Source: CAZKBP01 sp964551015
Lineage (GTDB): Bacteria; Bacteroidota; Bacteroidia; Cytophagales; Microscillaceae
Assembly: GCA_964551015.1 (NCBI GenBank)
Contig: CAZKBP010000008.1
Span: 124,001-188,000 of the forward strand
DNA: 64,000 nt
Reading direction: 5' to 3'
Shown here: positions 55,350 through 63,941 of the stretch, one piece after another
How the letters are laid out: every line of letters starts with the position of its first letter
Position numbering within the stretch: position 1 is the stretch's first letter
Translations under genes and position numbers: made by a program
Notes under the pieces: model-generated
What the model saw: only the letters and a program-made list of their open reading frames with translations
The model's database searches: none
Told to the model about the DNA's origin: nothing

Positions 55350-56729
55350 ATGCTGACCTCGAGAACCATTCTTAGCTTTTTGCTCTTATTTTTTGTGAGC
55401 CAGCTCTACGCACAAATGCCCCGTACTTTGTCCAAGGCAGAAAAGGTCTATGGGCTTTCTAAATTTTGGCAGGAAGTCAACTATAATTTTGTTTATCTAG
55501 ATAGAGTGGACAGAGATCAATGGGACGCCGAATACAAGCGTTTGATCTCAGCCGTACAAGAAACCGAGGATGACTATGAATACTATCGCCTTCTCCAGAA
55601 GTTTTGCGCGATGCTGAAAGACGGTCATACCAACGTGTTTTTACCAGATGCCGTCCAAGAAAATTTATACAATACTTACTTCGGTCCTTACCGCTTTTTT
55701 TTAGACTATGTAGATAATAAGATCATTATCACACACGTGAACCTGAGCAAGAAAGACGAAATACCCATCGGCACCGAAGTAGTGCAGGTAAACGGACAGA
55801 AGGCCGAAGAATATCTCGAGACACAAGTATTACCTTATATTTCTTCTTCTACCGAGTATATTTTGAAAGAATATGCCGTAGAACATCTCTTGCAAGCTCC
55901 CCGTGGGACACATTTTGATCTGGTACTCAAGCTACCCGATGGCACCCTCAAAGAACTGGCTTTAAATCATACTGAAACTACCGAGGGAGAAATTTATCCT
56001 CCTTTTGAAGATCGTGAAATTTTGGCCTTCAAATGGCTCAAAGAGGGTATGGCTTATCTGGAGTTGAATACTTTTGGAAACCCTAAAGAAGATACACTTT
56101 TCTTGAATATCTTACCAGAATTATACAAGGCAAAAAATTTAATCATTGATCTGAGGCATAACAACGGCGGAAATACCTCCATCGGCCGAGAAATTTTAAA
56201 GTATCTCACGAATGATGAAGTGCTGTATGGTGCTCGCTCCCAGAGTAGGCTGCATATCCCTGCCTACAAGGCCTGGGGCGAATGGCTGGAACCCAAAGAT
56301 ACTGTGAATGACGACTGGGCCAAACAGGCTTTCTTGTCTTACCGAGATCAATTTTACCACGATTTTCCTTACCAAGCAGACACGATTCACCCCGACAAAA
56401 AAAGGTTGGTCGTTCCCACGGTTCTATTAATCGGGCACAATACGGCCTCGGCGGCTGAGGATTTTTTGATTTATGCTGACAATCAGGCGCATATGGTCAA
56501 GATCGGCAGTCCGACCTTTGGCAGTACGGGGCAGTCCTACTTTTTTGATTTGCCAGGGGGTGGCTCGGCTCGGGTTTGCACCAAAAAAGATATTTACCCT
56601 GACGGACGCGAATTTGTAGGCTATGGCATTCAACCAGATATTCAAGTGGAGAAAACCCTTCAAGATTATCTTGAGCACCGCGACCCCGTTTTAGAAAGAG
56701 CGATTGATTATTTAGAAAAACAAAAATAA
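55350..56729 (+). CDS. S41-family serine peptidase (tail-specific protease-like)
   Basis: 459 residues from ATG 55350, where a signal peptide begins (SFLLLFFVSQLYAQ); the frame is open to a TTG at 55302 but that would add 16 residues before the signal. Order: N-terminal helical region with AMLKDGHTNVFLPD (a conserved S41 block), a PDZ-like part (about 110-200), and the S41 core with NLIIDLRHNNGG (about 260-272), catalytic Ser367 in NTASAAEDF, then KIGSPTFGSTGQ. Likely periplasmic. Similar S41 proteins occur widely in Bacteroidota with unknown substrates. Confidence 0.86.
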   Translation: MLTSRTILSFLLLFFVSQLYAQMPRTLSKAEKVYGLSKFWQEVNYNFVYLDRVDRDQWDAEYKRLISAVQETEDDYEYYRLLQKFCAMLKDGHTNVFLPDAVQENLYNTYFGPYRFFLDYVDNKIIITHVNLSKKDEIPIGTEVVQVNGQKAEEYLETQVLPYISSSTEYILKEYAVEHLLQAPRGTHFDLVLKLPDGTLKELALNHTETTEGEIYPPFEDREILAFKWLKEGMAYLELNTFGNPKEDTLFLNILPELYKAKNLIIDLRHNNGGNTSIGREILKYLTNDEVLYGARSQSRLHIPAYKAWGEWLEPKDTVNDDWAKQAFLSYRDQFYHDFPYQADTIHPDKKRLVVPTVLLIGHNTASAAEDFLIYADNQAHMVKIGSPTFGSTGQSYFFDLPGGGSARVCTKKDIYPDGREFVGYGIQPDIQVEKTLQDYLEHRDPVLERAIDYLEKQK

Positions 56730-56773
56730 AAAGCGGTTCTGTCTGATATTTTGCGAACTCAGGAACAGCTTTT
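56729..56773. terminator. Possible bidirectional terminator
   Basis: AAAAGC-G-GTTC (56729-56739) pairs with GAAC-A-GCTTTT (56763-56773) between converging genes, with A and T runs at the edges. The loop is long (23 bases), so the prediction is moderate. Confidence 0.45.
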
Positions 56774-57299
56774 ATGGCTTTTGTTCCAGATTCTCAGCTG
56801 TCCCTTTTTGGTGATGCGTGGCGTGATAAGTCATCATGTAGAGCATTTCACGAATCGTAAGTTTACCCAACAGTGGGTGGGGCAAGACGAGGCTATCTAG
56901 CTCTTCATCGGTGTAATTGTTCAAGTTTTGGATAACATTTTCTGTGTGCTCGAGGGTTTCTTTGCTCAGTGCTTCCTTTTGATCTAAGCTGATCTGCTCA
57001 GGGTCAAACTGCTGAGGAGCCTTACCGCCTTGGGCCAGTTTATCTAAGTAATTGGCTAATACTTCATCGTAGCTCCAAGTAGCGCGATCAATTTTCCCAA
57101 ACTTAGATGCAATCAAGGGCTTGGCGGCCAGAATCTGTGCCAAGGGTTTTACACTCGCCACGATGTGAGCCAACTGTTGCCCTGCCGTCCATTTTCCTTC
57201 GGGCTTGAAGAGAAATTCCTCATCACTGAGGGAGTTGATATAATTCACGAAAGCCATATGGTTGGCTCTAAATTTTTCGGTTAATTCATTTCGGTTCAT
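56772..57299 (-). CDS. DinB-family protein
   Basis: 175 residues, four-helix DinB/YfiT-like fold. The probable metal ligands are His45 in GQQLAHIVAS and His159 and His163 in MTYHATHHQKG, the usual three-histidine pattern. Such proteins are metal-dependent thiol transferases or hydrolases, though most are uncharacterised; a link to DNA damage is only historical. It precedes no partner gene; the DUF6090 gene lies 45 bases upstream on the same strand. Confidence 0.87.
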   Translation of the reverse strand: MNRNELTEKFRANHMAFVNYINSLSDEEFLFKPEGKWTAGQQLAHIVASVKPLAQILAAKPLIASKFGKIDRATWSYDEVLANYLDKLAQGGKAPQQFDPEQISLDQKEALSKETLEHTENVIQNLNNYTDEELDSLVLPHPLLGKLTIREMLYMMTYHATHHQKGTAENLEQKP

Positions 57300-57344
57300 A
57301 GGAGTAGTTTATTGAGATATGTTGATGAATATATTTTACGGCGT

Positions 57345-58034
57345 TTAGCCCAATCGCTTGATTTCTTGGTCTAAATCTCCTATCAACTTCTCCACTTTGG
57401 TCTCGAGGCCTTTGTAAAGCTGTAACATGGCAAAATCAATTCTCCAGGCCCAGCGAAGCGCCTTTTGGAAGGCTTGGTTTTGCAGCAGTTGCTCGTAGTC
57501 TGTGGGTTCGAGTCTATAGTTCGGGAGCAGCTCGAAATTTTCAAGGATGGCAGGCTTGAGGTAGTCTTGGTAATGACGGTGGTGTCTTATTTCGGCACTT
57601 TTGATGCTCTCACATTCATAGTCGTAGTAACGTGCGATCTCCAGACGGATTTGGTCATTGCTGATGGTTTCAAAACCTCTGGACTTGAGCGTTTCGTAGG
57701 CTCCCGTGTAAGATAGAAAGGTGGTCAATCCCTGAATATAGGGAATTATTTCTCGGATGGAATCGGTGAGCGGTCGCTGGTTTTCAAAATGTTCTATAAG
57801 TGCTTCGTAAACATCTACCCTTGACGAGAAACCTTGGATATTTTCTTGAATATCCTGAAAGTCTTGTTTCAAGGCATTCCTAATCTCTTTGAGGGTTTTG
57901 ATTTCAACATTCCTGAGTTTGCGTTCCTCGTTCCAGTTGTTGAACCAAATAGCAGTGGTAATCCCAATAAAAATGAACGCGATTTCGCCCAGAGCGTATC
58001 GCCAGTTCAGGTATTTGAAAGTTCTTCTGCGCAT
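57345..58034 (-). CDS. DUF6090-like membrane-anchored protein
   Basis: 229 residues. A basic start (MRRRTFKYLNWRYALGEIAF), one membrane helix with FIFIGITTAIWFNNWNEERK (about 20-40), then a helical extramembrane region. This N-terminal pattern is the signature of the DUF6090 group, common in Bacteroidota and often present in several copies. Function unknown. Same strand as DinB, 45 bases apart. Confidence 0.78.
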   Translation of the reverse strand: MRRRTFKYLNWRYALGEIAFIFIGITTAIWFNNWNEERKLRNVEIKTLKEIRNALKQDFQDIQENIQGFSSRVDVYEALIEHFENQRPLTDSIREIIPYIQGLTTFLSYTGAYETLKSRGFETISNDQIRLEIARYYDYECESIKSAEIRHHRHYQDYLKPAILENFELLPNYRLEPTDYEQLLQNQAFQKALRWAWRIDFAMLQLYKGLETKVEKLIGDLDQEIKRLG

Positions 58035-58120
58035 TTTAACTTGACTTTAAACTAAGAGCTTTTTTTAAAAATAAAAAAAAGTCAAGCATAGCAAAAATTA
58101 TCCAGCTTGAATCTTGATGA

Positions 58121-58150
58121 TTTGACTGTCCGTGAATAAAGATAAATTTG
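58121..58150 (+). promoter_or_regulatory. Predicted promoter for the amidohydrolase gene
   Basis: TTTG (58121-58124), 18-base spacer, TAAATTTG (58143-58150). A close match to the Bacteroidota form; the start codon lies about 80 bases downstream. Confidence 0.6.
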
Positions 58151-58230
58151 CCTTTCAGGCCTGAAGCATCACCTGCTCCCAGTAATTTACGTACTTTACC
58201 AAAAAAGTCAATTTATCAAGAATCAAACCT

Positions 58231-59304
58231 ATGAAAAAGTTATCAGTACTCCTATTTGACTTCACCTTCTGTTTGCTGACCGTGGCTCGGGCGCAGGCTC
58301 CTCAGCCCGTAGACGATGCTTATTTGTTTAATGATGTGCATTTTCACTTGACCAATTATATCCAGGAAGGAACCGATATTCAAGATTTCTATAAGATGAT
58401 GGAAAATCAGGTCGGACGCGTAGCGCTCTTCGGCATTCCTCTACAGCAGCAATGGTCTTACGAGATAGATGGCGACCGTGCTCCTACCTATTACCTCAAC
58501 ACTGATGCAGAATTGTATTATTACTCTTTTACCGATGCCTTTATTGCCCAGTCTTATTTAAGGTTGAATGCTGAACAGCAGAAACGTTTTGACCCGATGA
58601 TCACAGGCTTCAACCCTACGGATATGTACGCAGCCGATCATATCAAACGAGTTTTGATGACCTTTCCGGGCGTTTTCTCAGGGATTGGCGAATTCTCCAT
58701 TCACAAAGAATTCGTATCGGCCAAGATCGCGGGCGAAACCGCCAGCCTGAAAGACGAGGCATTGGATCGCATTTTTGATTTTTGCCAGGAGGTCGGTTTG
58801 GTCATGCTCATTCACTGTGATATTGATGTGCCTTTTGCCCCCGAAGATGCCGAGCCTGCTTATTTTGAAGAAATGAAAGCTCTTCTGAAAGCCCATAAAG
58901 ACAATACCGTGATCTGGGCACACACGGGTTTGGGTAGAATCATTCGCCCCCACGATACGCATATTAGCCACTTAGAAGAACTTTTGGATGATCCTGAATT
59001 GACCCATTTGCACTTTGATATTTCTTGGGATGAAGTGGCGAAGTACATGGTGGGTAGTGAAGAAGACACCAAGCGCTCAGCCGCGTTGATTAGTCGTCAT
59101 CCTGATCGTTTCTTGTTTGGAACAGACGTAGTGGCTCCTCGCGATGAAGCGCATTATCTCAAAATCTACCATCTCTATGATCCTTTATGGGAATTGCTGG
59201 ATGAGAAAACCAGCGAGATGGTTCGCAAAGGCAATTATGCACGCATTTTTGACGAAGCTAATCAAAAAGTAAGAGCTTGGGAGCAGGCGAATGTCAAGCG
59301 TTAG
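58231..59304 (+). CDS. Exported amidohydrolase-family metal-dependent hydrolase
   Basis: 357 residues with a signal peptide (about 1-21, ending ARAQ). TIM-barrel metal-ligand motifs are in order: NDVHFHL (about 34-40), GIGEFSIHKE (about 151-160), MLIHCD (about 191-196), WAHTGLGR (about 230-237) and FGTDVV (about 291-296). The Asp of this last block is the usual catalytic residue. It resembles the TIM-barrel amidohydrolase 2 group. Substrate unknown; the exported location suggests a periplasmic or secreted enzyme. It converges on a HEAT-repeat gene. Confidence 0.83.
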   Translation: MKKLSVLLFDFTFCLLTVARAQAPQPVDDAYLFNDVHFHLTNYIQEGTDIQDFYKMMENQVGRVALFGIPLQQQWSYEIDGDRAPTYYLNTDAELYYYSFTDAFIAQSYLRLNAEQQKRFDPMITGFNPTDMYAADHIKRVLMTFPGVFSGIGEFSIHKEFVSAKIAGETASLKDEALDRIFDFCQEVGLVMLIHCDIDVPFAPEDAEPAYFEEMKALLKAHKDNTVIWAHTGLGRIIRPHDTHISHLEELLDDPELTHLHFDISWDEVAKYMVGSEEDTKRSAALISRHPDRFLFGTDVVAPRDEAHYLKIYHLYDPLWELLDEKTSEMVRKGNYARIFDEANQKVRAWEQANVKR

Positions 59305-59359
59305 TTGATTTAGAGACAAGGCCAATCTGCGCACTCCTTGGCAAGTCTCTCGGGCCAGT

Positions 59360-59884
59360 CTAAGGCTGGAGCTGTGCCCGCATTTTTTGAGCACGGCCAG
59401 AAACGGATTTTCGCTGATCTTGGGTCAATTTTTCCAAAACAGGAAGGAGCCAGTTTCGGAGCGTTTCGTCTTTTTTGGCCCATTGCGTGAGTGTATCCAT
59501 GGTGGCATTGAGCACGATCCAATCTTGGTGATAGGCGAGATTGTGTTTCATAATTTCTTTGGCGCGGGCGATTTGCTGGGCCGTCATTTCTTGCTCGAGC
59601 ATTGCAAATAGCTGGGCGAGTGTCCATTGGGCAGAAGCTTGATTGATCGCAGCGATTTCACTCAAAAAGCGATCCAGGTAAGGAAGTAAAAGTTGCTTTT
59701 GCTCCTTGCCGATGCGCTTCATCGCGTTGGAGGTTCTCAACCGGACGACTTCATCTTCGCTAAAATAGCAATTAAACAGTTCATCAAAGTCTGCGGGGTT
59801 GGCCAGTACTTCTGCTACAATCTCCACGGTATTGCCGAGTGAGTTGGGGTGTCCTCCTTGTAATCGTTTTTCAAAATCAGGCAT
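59360..59884 (-). CDS. HEAT/ARM-like repeat protein
   Basis: 174 residues, no signal peptide. Helical pairs resemble HEAT repeats, with the segment YFSEDEVVRLRTSNAMKRIG (about 41-60) most typical, and others at about 65-100 and 110-160. Small proteins of this type occur in many Bacteroidota as stand-alone interaction modules. No enzyme motif. Its partner is unknown. Confidence 0.7.
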   Translation of the reverse strand: MPDFEKRLQGGHPNSLGNTVEIVAEVLANPADFDELFNCYFSEDEVVRLRTSNAMKRIGKEQKQLLLPYLDRFLSEIAAINQASAQWTLAQLFAMLEQEMTAQQIARAKEIMKHNLAYHQDWIVLNATMDTLTQWAKKDETLRNWLLPVLEKLTQDQRKSVSGRAQKMRAQLQP

Positions 59885-60027
59885 AATTTTGAGATAATTT
59901 TAGTATGCAAATTACGCCTGCTCGCCCATAATTTCAAAAAATCCACACGGATTTTATGAGCCTTTAGCACCTCAATTCACCTCGTCTCTATCACCCCTCA
60001 GAAGATGAGCGATGGCGGGGGAAGTAA

Positions 60028-60146
60028 TACCAAACTCTCCCTGCATACATCTGAATGGTTTATTCAAACACAGAGGGGTTTCGGGGTGTTTTAGCGGAAA
60101 ATCTACGCCCATTTAAGTGTATACATCACAGAGAGAGATTGGTGTA
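60028..60146 (-). repeat. MITE-like dispersed intergenic repeat, copy 3 (inverted)
   Basis: Reverse-strand copy of the family at 3060-3197 and 45702-45831. Read on the minus strand it has ACCAATCTCTCTCTGTGATG, TATACACTTAAATGGG, CCCCTCTGTGTTTGAATAA and CCATTCAGATGTATGC in the same order; one CTCCGTGT unit is missing. It lies in the gene-free stretch 59885-60263. Confidence 0.8.
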
Positions 60147-60263
60147 AGACTAAAATTGAGGGTGAGTTTTGGAGAATGAGGATTGCTTTGATCTAAGTTT
60201 CTGGCTACCTTTCATTTCTCTTATTTATCTTTAAATTTAAGCTTCTTGAAAACTCCATGCCCC

Positions 60264-61175
60264 ATGAAAATACTATTCAGCACCCAAAACTATACTTATC
60301 TCAAAGAAAAATTACTCAAAATCGGCGTCTTCGAGGAGGGCGCCGTAGAGGTCAAAACCTTTCCCGATGGAGAACGTTACCAGCGCATCATCAGTGAGAT
60401 AGACGGTAAGGACGTGGTGCTCGTGGGTGGAACTGTTTCGGATGCAGATACCTTGGAACTGTACGATTTGGCTTGCTCCATTGAGATGTACGGAGCCCAT
60501 TCGCTCATTCTCGTGATCCCTTACTTTGGCTACTCCACGATGGAGCGAGCTACCCAAACCCGCGAAGTGGTAACGGCCAAGACCCGCGCTCGTTTGCTTT
60601 CAGCCATTCCCAAAACAGGAGGCGGCAATCATGTCATCATGTTTGATTTGCATAGTGAAGGGATTCCTCATTATTTCGAGGGCAATGTTCGTCCGATTCA
60701 TCTTTATGGTAAGTCTTTGGTGATAGAAGCAGCACGTGAGTTAGGGGGTCATGATTTTATCATGGCCTGTACGGATGCGGGTAGAGCCAAATGGGTAGAA
60801 TCGCTGGCCAATGACCTGGGTGTTTCGGCTGCTTTTGTCTTTAAACGACGCTTGAGCGGGGAAAGCACCGAGATCACGGGCATCAATGCCGACGTGGCAG
60901 GTAAAACCGTGATTATCTACGATGATATGATTCGTACGGGAGGTTCACTCATCAAAGCCGCCGAAGCTTACCAAGAAGCGGGCGCTCAGGAAATCTACGC
61001 CATTACTACCCACGGCCTATTTAGCCGAGGGGCTTTGGAGCGGATCAAAAAAAATGGGATCATCAAAAAGATCGTCAGCACAGACACGCATATGAATGCC
61101 GTCCATCTACAAGACGAGATTTTAGAGATCAGATCAATTGATCGGCTTTTGGTGAGTAAGCTGAATGAGCTATAA
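60264..61175 (+). CDS. Ribose-phosphate pyrophosphokinase-like protein
   Basis: 303 residues from ATG 60264 (the upstream frame opens with a TTG and lacks conservation). PRPP synthetase fold in two halves. The N-terminal half has FPDGERYQRI; later, PYFGYSTMERATQTREVVTA matches the flexible ATP loop, FDLHSEGIPHYFEG the pyrophosphate loop, and VIIYDDMIRTGGSL (about 223-236) the PRPP/ribose-phosphate signature. The sequence is shorter and diverged from standard PrsA, so it may be a second, specialised PRPP synthetase. It converges on siaC. Confidence 0.87.
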   Translation: MKILFSTQNYTYLKEKLLKIGVFEEGAVEVKTFPDGERYQRIISEIDGKDVVLVGGTVSDADTLELYDLACSIEMYGAHSLILVIPYFGYSTMERATQTREVVTAKTRARLLSAIPKTGGGNHVIMFDLHSEGIPHYFEGNVRPIHLYGKSLVIEAARELGGHDFIMACTDAGRAKWVESLANDLGVSAAFVFKRRLSGESTEITGINADVAGKTVIIYDDMIRTGGSLIKAAEAYQEAGAQEIYAITTHGLFSRGALERIKKNGIIKKIVSTDTHMNAVHLQDEILEIRSIDRLLVSKLNEL

Positions 61176-61186
61176 GCTACAAGTTA

Positions 61187-61573
61187 TTAGTAAGGAATGA
61201 GGTTAAACTCGAGCTTAACGTCCTCGGCGTATTCCTCTCCGCTTTCGAGCATATCTAGGTCAGTTTTTTCGTAGTGCCAGTTGACCACGACGTGCCCGTT
61301 TTTGTTGAAATGATAGTCCTCGAGCAGGTTCATAATTTCTAGAAAACGGCGAGAGGAACTGGTATTGAAATAACTCATTCGGAAGTTTAGCTCGATTTTT
61401 TTGCCTCCATCGGCGGTGTAGCGTTTTAGCCAATCAAAGATCGGCTCAAAAAATTCCAGGGTGTATTCGTGGTAAGACTCACCTGATATATTTAAAACTC
61501 CGGTTTCGGCATTAAAATCTACTTCGGGGATGTAGTCTGAGCCTTCAATATAGAAGTTTTCCATTTTTTCCAT
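61187..61573 (-). CDS. siaC: SiaC-family regulatory phosphoprotein (DUF1987)
   Basis: 128 residues. MENFYIEGSDYIPEVDFN, then GVLNISGESYHEYTLEFFEP and FRMSYFNTSSSRRFLEIMN are the DUF1987/SiaC pattern. The Thr in FNTSSS is residue 71 from the ATG at 61573, or 68 if translation starts at the next ATG (61564), matching the position of the phosphorylated Thr68 of Pseudomonas SiaC. In that system the kinase SiaB and phosphatase SiaA control SiaC, which activates the diguanylate cyclase SiaD. Here siaB lies directly upstream on the same strand; no SiaA- or SiaD-like gene is in the window. Confidence 0.9.
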   Translation of the reverse strand: MEKMENFYIEGSDYIPEVDFNAETGVLNISGESYHEYTLEFFEPIFDWLKRYTADGGKKIELNFRMSYFNTSSSRRFLEIMNLLEDYHFNKNGHVVVNWHYEKTDLDMLESGEEYAEDVKLEFNLIPY

Positions 61574-61600
61574 ACGGAATATTTGATTTATTATTTTTAA

Positions 61601-62152
61601 TTAACCCTCGTATTTGCTTACCTTGATAGAGAGGGCGAAAAAAGAGTGTTCTTCATCAATTTCCACGATTTGGTACTCGAGTGGATGACCAGAGCGACGC
61701 GCCATATCGATTAGGCCGATATTAGCACCGATCCCTCCCGTGGGTCTTCTTCGTTGCTTCATATAATAGCTCTTCAGTTCTTCTTCTCCTAAAGTGTTAA
61801 TATAATCACAACGTTCCACCAGACCCTCAATTTTGTACTTTTCGATCAAATTTCCCGAGGAAAGCACCAGATGATCTTCATGTTCTTGGATCAGGATTAC
61901 TCCCACCCCAGCGGTACGCCCCTTGCTGGTGGAAAATTCTTTTTCGGCGGAGTGGTGGTAAATGTTTTGAGCTAGCTCTACAAAAATAGCAAAAGTTTTC
62001 TTACTGACATTATAAGAGCCTAATTTGCTTCGAAGGCTAATCCCTACATCGGCTAGGATTTCCTGAGAGATCGTACCCTTGAAGGTAAGGATGATCTCTT
62101 GTTTATTCATATCATTAAAGTAATTGAATAAAGTGAGTTTCTCGCTGCTCAT
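61601..62152 (-). CDS. siaB: SiaB-family protein kinase (DUF6272)
   Basis: 183 residues. Histidine-kinase-like ATPase fold: N-box TFAIFVELAQNIYHHSAEKE (about 53-72) with the Glu and Asn that hold Mg-ATP, and the glycine-rich lid RRRPTGGIGANIGLIDMARR (about 132-151). Matches the SiaB/DUF6272 group, protein kinases or anti-sigma-like kinases that phosphorylate SiaC. Start ATG 62152. siaC follows 27 bases downstream, so they are co-transcribed. Confidence 0.86.
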   Translation of the reverse strand: MSSEKLTLFNYFNDMNKQEIILTFKGTISQEILADVGISLRSKLGSYNVSKKTFAIFVELAQNIYHHSAEKEFSTSKGRTAGVGVILIQEHEDHLVLSSGNLIEKYKIEGLVERCDYINTLGEEELKSYYMKQRRRPTGGIGANIGLIDMARRSGHPLEYQIVEIDEEHSFFALSIKVSKYEG

Positions 62153-62310
62153 GACGGTTAACCTTTATGCATCTGTAGGATAAAAGCTTAGGTAGACGAA
62201 CCAAATAGGGTTTTTCTTGAGTTCACAAATGGATTACGCAATTTAAAAGAAATTTTTCAACCTTTATCCTGCTTGTACGATTATTTGAATTATTTAACCT
62301 ATATCGTCCC

Positions 62311-63270
62311 TCATTTCCAAGACAAATATGGTGCTATTTTCTCTAATGTCTCTGATTTTATAATTTGAATACGAGATAAATCCTCCAAAGATGCATAATC
62401 CCCATGCTGTTCACGGTAATTTATAATGGCTCTAGCTAGGTTATAATTAATGTAAGGATGTTGGCTTAATTCCTCAAAACTGGCCTGATTAATAGCAATT
62501 TGGCGAATTTTCGTATCGCTCAGGTAAGCATGTGCTAGGAGTGCTTCTGCCACTTCGGGGTCTAAATGGTACACTTCCCTCACTTGCTCCACGCGGATAA
62601 ATCCTCCGAGCTTCTCCCGAAAACTTATAATTCTTTGCGACAAGACAGCACCAATCCCACGAATTTGTCGCAAATCCGAAGTATCTGCCTGATTCAGATC
62701 GATGGGGCGTATTTCCTGTTTTTTGAAGGGTTGATTTGCTGGTTTAGAGGCTTTTGCTCGTTTGGGTAGCTGCTCCTTAGCGTGTTTAGATGCATTGATC
62801 TGGATATAAGGAGCCAAAATCTGATACTGCTTTTGGCTAAGGCCATAGAGCTTGGCAAAGTCTTCTTTTTTTCTGAATTTACCACCTTTATCCCTGTATT
62901 TCAGCAAGTTATTAACGATTTTAGAGGGCAATCCTAAGCGCAGAAGCTCTGCACGCGAGGCTTGATTAGGATCAAAAGGAAATGGACTGAGTGTGATTGA
63001 AGAGGGCTTTGACCGACGCTGCTTGCCCGTCTGAGTCGCCAAAGGCTTTGAGGAAGAATAAGACGAGGTATCATTAGCAAATTTATTCAACCATTGTTCA
63101 AAATACTGGCTTTCTTTTGCTGAAGGTACTGATTCGGTCTTCAAAAAAAAATTTGTAAATATTGGTAATAACAGTAGCGTAGTTATGAGAAGACTTAGCA
63201 AAATGAAACCATCTGTTTCATTTTGGGAAAAACCAAAATAATTCCTGATCCACAAGCGTAATTTCTTCAT
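62311..63270 (-). CDS. Membrane-anchored helix-hairpin-helix protein (ComEA-like)
   Basis: 319 residues. One N-terminal membrane helix (about 20-43), a Ser/Lys-rich linker, and three HhH modules. First, DPNQASRAELLRLGLPSKIV (about 99-118); second, DLNQADTSDLRQIRGIGAVL (about 190-209); third, AINQASFEELSQHPYINYNL (about 257-276). The second holds the classical GIGAVLSQRI. HhH pairs bind DNA non-specifically; ComEA takes up DNA, but many Bacteroidota proteins of this form have unknown roles. It would face the periplasm with its DNA-binding part. 33 bases after the SiaC-like/LRR gene, so likely co-transcribed. Confidence 0.85.
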   Translation of the reverse strand: MKKLRLWIRNYFGFSQNETDGFILLSLLITTLLLLPIFTNFFLKTESVPSAKESQYFEQWLNKFANDTSSYSSSKPLATQTGKQRRSKPSSITLSPFPFDPNQASRAELLRLGLPSKIVNNLLKYRDKGGKFRKKEDFAKLYGLSQKQYQILAPYIQINASKHAKEQLPKRAKASKPANQPFKKQEIRPIDLNQADTSDLRQIRGIGAVLSQRIISFREKLGGFIRVEQVREVYHLDPEVAEALLAHAYLSDTKIRQIAINQASFEELSQHPYINYNLARAIINYREQHGDYASLEDLSRIQIIKSETLEKIAPYLSWK

Positions 63271-63303
63271 AAAAGCTGAATCGAATCCTGTATGCTTTCA
63301 AAT

Positions 63304-63879
63304 TTAAAAAGAAACTTTGGTATCAGGCAAGTTTATCCGTAGTTTTTCTAGGGTATTCGGAGAAATTGGATTTGCTTTTAGGTCAAGTTTACGCAAGTGC
63401 CGTAAGCGATCGCAAAGCTCGGGATTCTGCAGAGAAGAAATCTGATTGTGCTTTAGATTTAATTCTTGAAGCTGAGGCGACAAAAGCCTGGGATTAGGAA
63501 AAGTGGTGAGTCGATTGTAAGATAAATCTAAAACCCGCAGAGAAGTCGAGTATTTTAGCTCTTTGGGTAGATCGCGGAGGCCGCCCATGATTTCTAGCCG
63601 ATGGATGAACGGGATTCGGCAGAATTCAGCTAAAATCCTTTCAGGCACAGGCGTATAAATAATAAGTTCTAAGGGTTTCTCTGGTCTTAGGTTTCGAGAC
63701 AAAAATTCTAGAATTGGATCAAAGAAAGCTTCCACCCAATTTTCTGTACGTGGTTGGTAGCGCCAAGTTGTTTGGGGTCTTCGTAGATTTCCCGAGATTT
63801 TCAGTTTTGAATAATTTTCCCCAGTCCGGAAATCTGTCCTCGGGATACAACCATCGCCTTTTGTGTTAAAATTCTCCAT
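63304..63879 (-). CDS. SiaC-like domain fused to leucine-rich repeats
   Basis: 191 residues from ATG 63879 (an upstream GTG at 63897 adds six residues). Residues about 1-80 line up with SiaC from this same window: MENF..G...IP..DF, then KLKISGN for VLNISGE, AFFDPILEFLSRNL for EFFEPIFDWLKRYT, and a following strand. The region that holds the phospho-Thr in SiaC is absent. Residues about 85-185 form four leucine-rich repeats, for example SLRVLDLSYNRLTTFPNP and QLQELNLKHNQISSLQNP. It may be an interaction partner or competitor of SiaC. Upstream of the HhH gene. Confidence 0.72.
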   Translation of the reverse strand: MENFNTKGDGCIPRTDFRTGENYSKLKISGNLRRPQTTWRYQPRTENWVEAFFDPILEFLSRNLRPEKPLELIIYTPVPERILAEFCRIPFIHRLEIMGGLRDLPKELKYSTSLRVLDLSYNRLTTFPNPRLLSPQLQELNLKHNQISSLQNPELCDRLRHLRKLDLKANPISPNTLEKLRINLPDTKVSF

Positions 63880-63941
63880 AACAGTAATGATTGACACATA
63901 ACATATTGTAAATTAATATTTTTGCCCCCAAAAAGCAAGTA

